NCBI GenBank assembly: GCA_019828545.1
Contig: JACVRA010000648.1
Coordinates: 1-34,348, forward strand
Length of the DNA: 34,348 nucleotides
Source of the DNA: Paracamarosporium sp. OC-R06-R3
Lineage: Eukaryota; Ascomycota; Dothideomycetes; Pleosporales; Didymosphaeriaceae
Direction of reading: 5' to 3'
The notes beneath the pieces were generated by a model. The model ran no database searches and had not been told where the DNA came from. It saw only the letters and a program-made list of their open reading frames with translations. Numbering within the stretch: the first letter of the stretch is position 1; each line of letters opens with the position of its first letter. Positions 29,278-34,348 of the stretch are shown in pieces. Made by a program: the position numbers and the translations under genes.

Positions 29278-31461
29278 TTACTTTGCGACCTCAACTCCCC
29301 TCCTATCCTCATCACTCTCATATTCTGAGGGCGCTTCGCCCCTCTCCGCCATTTCTGCGACCGGCCTTCCACCTAGTTCACCCTTACTCTCCATCGCCAC
29401 CGTTGGCTCCGTACCTTCGCTACGGCGCTCCACAGGGATTAGTGCGTCATAATATCTTGGAATGGCGTATCCGAGGATAATGGCCACCATTGTGAGATGG
29501 GAGATGCAGAAACCCGTAATCATCATGGGGTCCATCCTGAGGGTGTGAAACTCAGGGTAGGCGAAAGAGAAAATGATCGCGAGGACAGGACCACTGATAT
29601 AGCGAAGGAGGATGGGGAGAAAGGACGGGATTTTCCAGTTCGAGCCTACACCCACTATGACGTTTAGGTCGTGACGCAGTTGGTTGCCCTGCGGTCATAT
29701 AAGTCATCTGCTGCTAGTGCTAGGGTTGAAAGCATCGACTTACTGAGTAAAAGGCGAGAAACCAGAACCTACGAATGAAGACGCTCGAGTTCCAGACATC
29801 GGCCTTCGTGAACTTTGGTGCCGCAACATCTGGTGTATGCGAGATGAGAGTCGATACGATAGCGCAGACAGCATATAGACCAAGGCCGGCGCCTACTCCA
29901 GCTCCAGGGTTGCTGATGCCGTGCGCTAATATAATACCGAAGAATTGTCCGCCAAAGAAGCCAAAGTTGTAGACGATGAAGGCAGGAAGGCCGGTCTGCT
30001 GAACAATGTCTGTCCAGCGGTATACAGTCGTTGAGCTTGTAACTTCGGTCCAAACGACGAAGATGAGCGCGACGTTGTTAACCCACCGATCTACACCGTC
30101 CAGAAGGTAATAGCCGAATTCCGTGCAGTAGGGTATGCACATCAGAAATGAAATAATGGTGAGTATAGTCACAACCCATGGACGCGACAGTTTTGTTAAA
30201 CCAGAATCACAGATCAGTGTAACGACGACGTCCAGCATGACGAATGCTGAGCTGAAACCCAGAACAATGAGGGTAAAAAATAGAAGGATGGCCCAGAAGT
30301 TGGCCCCAGGCATCTGAAGCACGGCTTCAGGTAAAGTCAAGAAGCCCACAACAAAGGCACCAAGCCTAGAGAAGGACGTTAGAAGAACCGATAGCCACAT
30401 TACTGAATACATACCTGACGCCATCTTCTGGCCACCTTCGAAGATAGCCTACGACACCAAACACGGCAAATGCTGCGAAATTCTCAAAAAGCACGTTTGA
30501 TCCGCAAATTGCGATGGCATCCATTACGGCATTCGCGTGTTTTTGGTTGTAACTCGCGTAGCTGGTAAAGTAGCCAAACCCAATGCCGGTGGAAAAGAAA
30601 ACCTCGCGCAGTTAGATTTAATTTCAATTCGTATGTCGCACACTTCATGTTCAATAGGTAACTTACTTGTCCAACAGCGGTTTGCCACACGGTTCCAGAA
30701 GCTAGCTGGTCGCTTCGCCAGTTCGTCCAGAGGAGTGCAACACCCTCCCGGGCATTTTCGAGTGACAGTGCTCTCCCCACGAAGATTATCGTGGTGACAA
30801 TTGGAAGGCCCATTGTGAAGTATACAACACGGCCAGTCATACCGACTCCACGAAAGATTGAGATCCAGATAAGGAACCAAACGAAGATGGACCACCCGAC
30901 GGTCTCCCCAATGACTTTGACGTGATGATATTCCGTATAACTCTGTACCGAGTTGCCGCTAGGACTCAAGCTGCCTTCCGTAATATTACCAACTCCGAGC
31001 ACATCGTTCCAGTAAAATTCTTCAAGTCGACCCTCCCAGGGTAACGGGCTCGTAAAGCTCCACCGGAAATAGCTCATGATCCATGCTAGATTGACTGTGA
31101 AATATTGCACAACAATAAAGCTGACTATTACCGGACCAAGGCCTACTCCCTTCAAGCGACGATTGATATTGTTGAATGCGATGACAGTACCACCACGATA
31201 TGCCTGGCCGATGGAGACTTCCAGGATCAGGGATGGTATGGCGATGAGAAACACGGCGAGTAGGTAAGGCACAAACCACTGGAGCCCGTAGTTATTATAC
31301 ACGACGGATGGGTACCGCAACAGGTTGCCTTGGCCCGCGCAACCGCCCATTGCAGCGAGCAGGAAAGCCGTTCGTGACGGCCATTGGTCGCGTCCATCGT
31401 CTGAGGTTGGAGGAGGTGGAGCGAGCAGGGCACCCGCCTTCTTCAGATAGCTCAGCACCAT
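29278..31461 (-). CDS. Sodium:neurotransmitter symporter family transporter
   Basis: Four exons (31461-30667, 30602-30415, 30365-29744, 29688-29278) with introns of 64, 49 and 55 nt encode 671 residues. The protein has about twelve hydrophobic segments. The first carries AAMGGCAGQGNLLRYP, the fungal form of the GN-x-x-R-x-P sodium and substrate site of SLC6/LeuT transporters. GYFTSYASYN (second exon) corresponds to the helix 6 unwound region, and the C-terminal part GVGSNWKIPSFLPILLRYISGP is typical of ascomycete members. It should take up an amino acid or amine with sodium, probably at the plasma membrane; the substrate is unknown. I start at the ATG at 31461 (MVLSYLKKAG), which fits homologs better than the ATG 23 codons upstream. 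The cytosolic tail is acidic. Confidence 0.93.
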
Positions 31462-32376
31462 CTCGGCTGTAATAGACCGCAGGTTGCAAAAGGAAAAGAA
31501 TAGATCAAAAGAATCCGTAAGTGAATCCACCCCGGCCTGCCTGTCGGTCCATTATGTATGTTGAACAAGATCAGCCACTGGGATATTGCCATCCTTGCCA
31601 AGCGGTCGAACTCCTACGGTCAAAGCCGAACGCGTTTCTTTTGCGTTCATCTGGCGTTGGGTCTTGGCTCCTGGTTGCCCTACAATTCAAGAGGACGCGG
31701 CTTGTGGCTTCGACGGTCTCGCAGATAGTACCTTGCCATTGGAACGGTACGACTAGCTTCCCCACGCCATCGTATCAATTCTAGACTCTTGCTCTTCGCA
31801 TCTCTTGGATACAAGGCTTGATCATGCACCAGATGTCGCGGTGCATGGCGACGTTCGGGATTGACATCGTCTAATGCCAAGATCCTACCTTGTAAGGGAT
31901 CGCACTTCTCCGGCAAAGGGCCTGGCGTACGTCAAAAAGTGGATTGAGTGCGCTACCTTCAAATCATCGTCAGCCTTGGCTTCCGCTTTTCCGACTTGAC
32001 AAGGCTGGGTAAATCTTGGCTTCCCGCTGCAGATTTGTCTCGCGGTTATGACGTGCTTCCGCCGTGCTGTTGCGTGCAACAAGGCAATCCTCGAAACCAA
32101 ATGTCATGAATACGGTGGGACGATGTCCGCGAGACGAACACAATGAGACGTGAACGACCACGTGATGCAACTCACCACTTCAAGGTTGTTTAGCCGGTTT
32201 CGGTTTAGCGCTGCCGGAACGCAAACGCGCACTTGTGACAGGCAACCAGGACGCGTGTCGACTCGCTCGCGAATACACTTCATGATGCCGCGTTAGGAGA
32301 TTCCCTCTCGCTCGTGGTTTTCTTTCTCGTTTTTTGTTGGCTGCATCATGCTTCTGCTTTTGAATGTAACCTCACA
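31462..32376. other. 0.9-kb intergenic region
   Basis: This interval contains the upstream region of the symporter gene and that of the broken gene to its right. Short frames on both strands have no recognisable product. Confidence 0.55.
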
Positions 32377-33406
32377 ATGCCTCCCAAATCGAAGCCTTCC
32401 CTCGCGCACGCGTCTTTCTCAAGGCTGGCTGGTAAAGCCTAGCGCCTCCTTGCTGAGGACTCTCAGGCGGACGCTCCTTTCATGGAGCTGAAGTCTTCCC
32501 AGGTAGAAGTTCCTTGCGATGAGCGGGAATTGAAAGCTGGAATGGTTGCTGAGTCTGGCGCTTCTTCAAAAAGGCCAGTCTCATCTCCCACCAAGTCCGA
32601 TGAGAAGAGAGTTAAACAAACATCTCCTCGTACAATGCATCCATTCTTCACGCCTAAACGCGTAGTTGGTAGTTCCTCTGCTTCAGCGTTAAGCGAAGCC
32701 TTTCAAGTCAATGATGCAGATGATGAATCTGCTTTTGACATAGACCTAGATGCCAACGACTTCGATCGTCTTGTTGCTTTTGTAAAGGCGCAAGTAGTAG
32801 TCGTGCTAATTCTCCACCAATATGAATTTTGCATTCAGATCCCGAGGATGATTATCCATACGATCTAAACATAATTGGCTTCGATGTCGAGCCAAAACTC
32901 GCATTGATGCCGGTCGTAGAAGGTAAGGGTAATGACAATGCCCGCGCTCCTGACCCAGCATCAAACCTGTTCCTTCAAGGGGAAAGGGCAAGGCTGCTTC
33001 AAAAGGCAAAATTAAGGCTGTCACTGTAGATGAAGACAGTAATATTGAACTCTCAATTCCCCGTCCAGATCTGGAAGATATAGATGAGAATATCACCTAC
33101 ACGCCACATAGCGTGCTCGAGAATTGGACGGCGAATCGAGGCATCTACTTGAAATTGTGAAGCGGGTTATGCAGCTTCGACTTCCTGAGGATGTCTGCTA
33201 CATATCTGATTATTTTGATTGTTCCGTCATTGCTTCTCGTGGCAGTCTACCAGTTCAGCGAGCAGCAGGGCAAGACTACCCTTCATAACCTTGACAACGG
33301 TGTTGCAACGGCGTATTGGGTAAATATGGGCAAGAGTCAGTACCTATCAGGCGCGCGTGGGTTGCTTCGTGAGGCTCAGCAGCTTCGAAATGAGCCTACA
33401 TATTAA
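32377..33406 (+). pseudogene. Broken gene of unknown function, stops and frameshifts
   Basis: Coding-like sequence runs for about 1 kb but switches frame several times. It starts at an ATG with MPPKSKPSLAHASFSRLAG, meets a TAG at 32440-32442, and continues in the same frame through an acidic, Ser/Lys-rich stretch with MHPFFTPKR and DIDLDANDFDRL. It then changes frame near 32800 (DPEDDYPYDLNIIGFDVEP), near 32970 (a KGKGKAASKGKIKAV stretch, then DLEDIDENITYTPHSV) and near 33160 (KRVMQLRLPEDVCYISDYFD). A last frame gives HNLDNGVATAYWVNMGKSQY before the TAA at about 33404. The parts look as though they belong to one protein that has decayed. Short introns could explain one or two breaks but not the early TAG. 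I do not recognise the family; a mobile-element origin is possible given the transposase remnant 700 bp away. Confidence 0.5.
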
Positions 33407-34108
33407 TAGTAAGAGTTGCCAGTGCCTAGTTGCACAATTCGACTATTAATATGCCCTTACGATCTGCACTCGATGGGGTTGGGTCAACCAACAACCACAG
33501 AAAAAATGATGTTCAAATCTGATCAGTTCCCAATTTCTGTTTTGCACATTGCATATCCAGACCCATGCGACAGTTTTCTTACAAGCGACATGACGCGGTT
33601 AAATCAGATCATATCCGAACTCGAAATCCATTATGGTTGTAGCGTTCCGAGATCTCAGTACAATGCTCCTTGGCCTTGGAGGGTTCGGCATATGCCCGTC
33701 GGCTGGAAGTGGAATGACTTAAACCTTTCTTCCATCAACGCGTCGTCGGAATGATGCTGTTCTGTAATCGAAAGCGCAATACTGTTGAAACCTGGGATAC
33801 ACTTCTACTAGAATGTACCCGATGATTTCCCAAGACAAATGGCAGAGATGCCTTCTTTGGCTTGGAGATAACAATCTGGATACGACATCCATTGTGTCTT
33901 GGGGTTGCACATAACCAGTATGAACAATAAATGATCACCGAATGGGCTAGAAATCTTGATCATCTCCCTATGATGAGAGCAATTGCTAACGTGTTGTACA
34001 AGCGAGTCGGCCATACAAGCGAGTCGGCCACCCCACCAAACTTGCCCACCTTCACAGCTACCTATTGCAATAGCTCCACTACAACGTGCTCTATTATCGT
34101 ACAATTAA
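33407..34108. other. Region between two broken genes
   Basis: A 112-codon plus-strand frame (33416-33754) reads in part like protein (LHIAYPDPCDSFLTSDMTRL, then YNAPWPWRVRHMPVGWKW) and may be a further piece of the broken gene to its left, but nothing identifies it. A 12-base unit (gcgagtcggcca) occurs twice in tandem-like spacing at 34001-34030. Otherwise I see nothing. Confidence 0.4.
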
Positions 34109-34348
34109 GCTGATATTATTTTTGCCTCTACCTCTCTTGATAGCCAGCAACTAAGTAGCTCTAGACAGGCTGCTTTAGTCTATAATGTTCTAAAATCTAT
34201 ACTAAACGACCGACGCGCTGGCAAGCCTACACGACGTGATTGCCAGCCCAATTCAAAGAAGCTGACTGAGTGAGAAGAGGAGGTAATAGTCAGCTATATA
34301 CTTGATCTGGATCTACGTGGATTTCCACCTACGTACGCAGCTGTACGT
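34109..34348 (+). pseudogene. pogo/Fot1-type DDE transposase, broken 5' part, cut by window end
   Basis: The frame gives the N-terminal helix-turn-helix region of a fungal pogo/Fot1-type transposase: SSSRQAALVYNVLKSIL, then RRAGKPTRRD, CQPNSKKLTE, and after a TGA stop EEEVIVSYILDLDLRGFPP and TYAAVR at the window edge. The order HTH, then NSKKLT-x-EEE, then LDLRGFPP is characteristic of these elements. The TGA interrupts the conserved segment, and there is no good ATG before it, so this copy is inactive or at least cannot make the protein from here. The catalytic DDE part would lie beyond the window. Confidence 0.85.

Noticed and set aside
1..34348. CRISPR arrays, operons and ribosome binding sites
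   Set aside because: The window is eukaryotic; no regularly spaced repeats are present and genes are monocistronic with introns.

Overview
The window is nuclear DNA of a filamentous ascomycete, most likely a Dothideomycete (close relatives of Mycosphaerellales are my best guess; the sequence does not settle it). The genes carry short GT-AG introns of about 47-70 nt with CTAAC/CTGAC-type branch sites, and the proteins match fungal families: DUF7726, UstYa/DUF3328, Pth11/rhodopsin-like membrane proteins and a class II-type heme peroxidase. All exon structures below were assembled by hand from splice signals and reading-frame continuity; each complete model closes in frame.

Left block, about 0.3-15.7 kb, gene-dense and mostly conserved. 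Two paralogous F-box-like genes (356-1216 and 5663-6574, both minus) flank three conserved genes: a DUF7726 protein with two copies of its domain, a small mitochondrial import protein resembling Mim2, and translation initiation factor eIF2-beta. The last two are divergent and share a 334-bp promoter region. After a 2.1-kb gap come a 1200-residue UDP-glycosyltransferase, a short-chain dehydrogenase and phosphoserine phosphatase (SER2). The dehydrogenase and SER2 are divergent and share a 459-bp intergenic region.

Middle block, about 15.7-28.2 kb, gene-poor and accessory in character. It holds a secreted heme peroxidase, a degenerate membrane-protein-like ORF, a 218-residue secreted cysteine-containing protein, a UstYa-like type II membrane oxidase (DUF3328, two HxxHC motifs), a 71-residue secreted peptide with a Lys-Arg site transcribed divergently from the UstYa gene, and a seven-helix rhodopsin-like/Pth11-like protein. 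This is the most interesting part. UstYa proteins modify ribosomally made, Kex2-processed peptides, and here one shares a 445-bp intergenic region with a gene for a small secreted KR-containing peptide. The peptide lacks the repeated cores of known dikaritin precursors, so the link is a hypothesis.

Right block, about 28.2-34.3 kb. A four-exon sodium:neurotransmitter-symporter family transporter is followed by a region of broken coding sequence (32377-33406), and then by the start of a pogo/Fot1-type DDE transposase carrying a stop codon and running off the window end. No tRNA, rRNA or CRISPR array could be supported.
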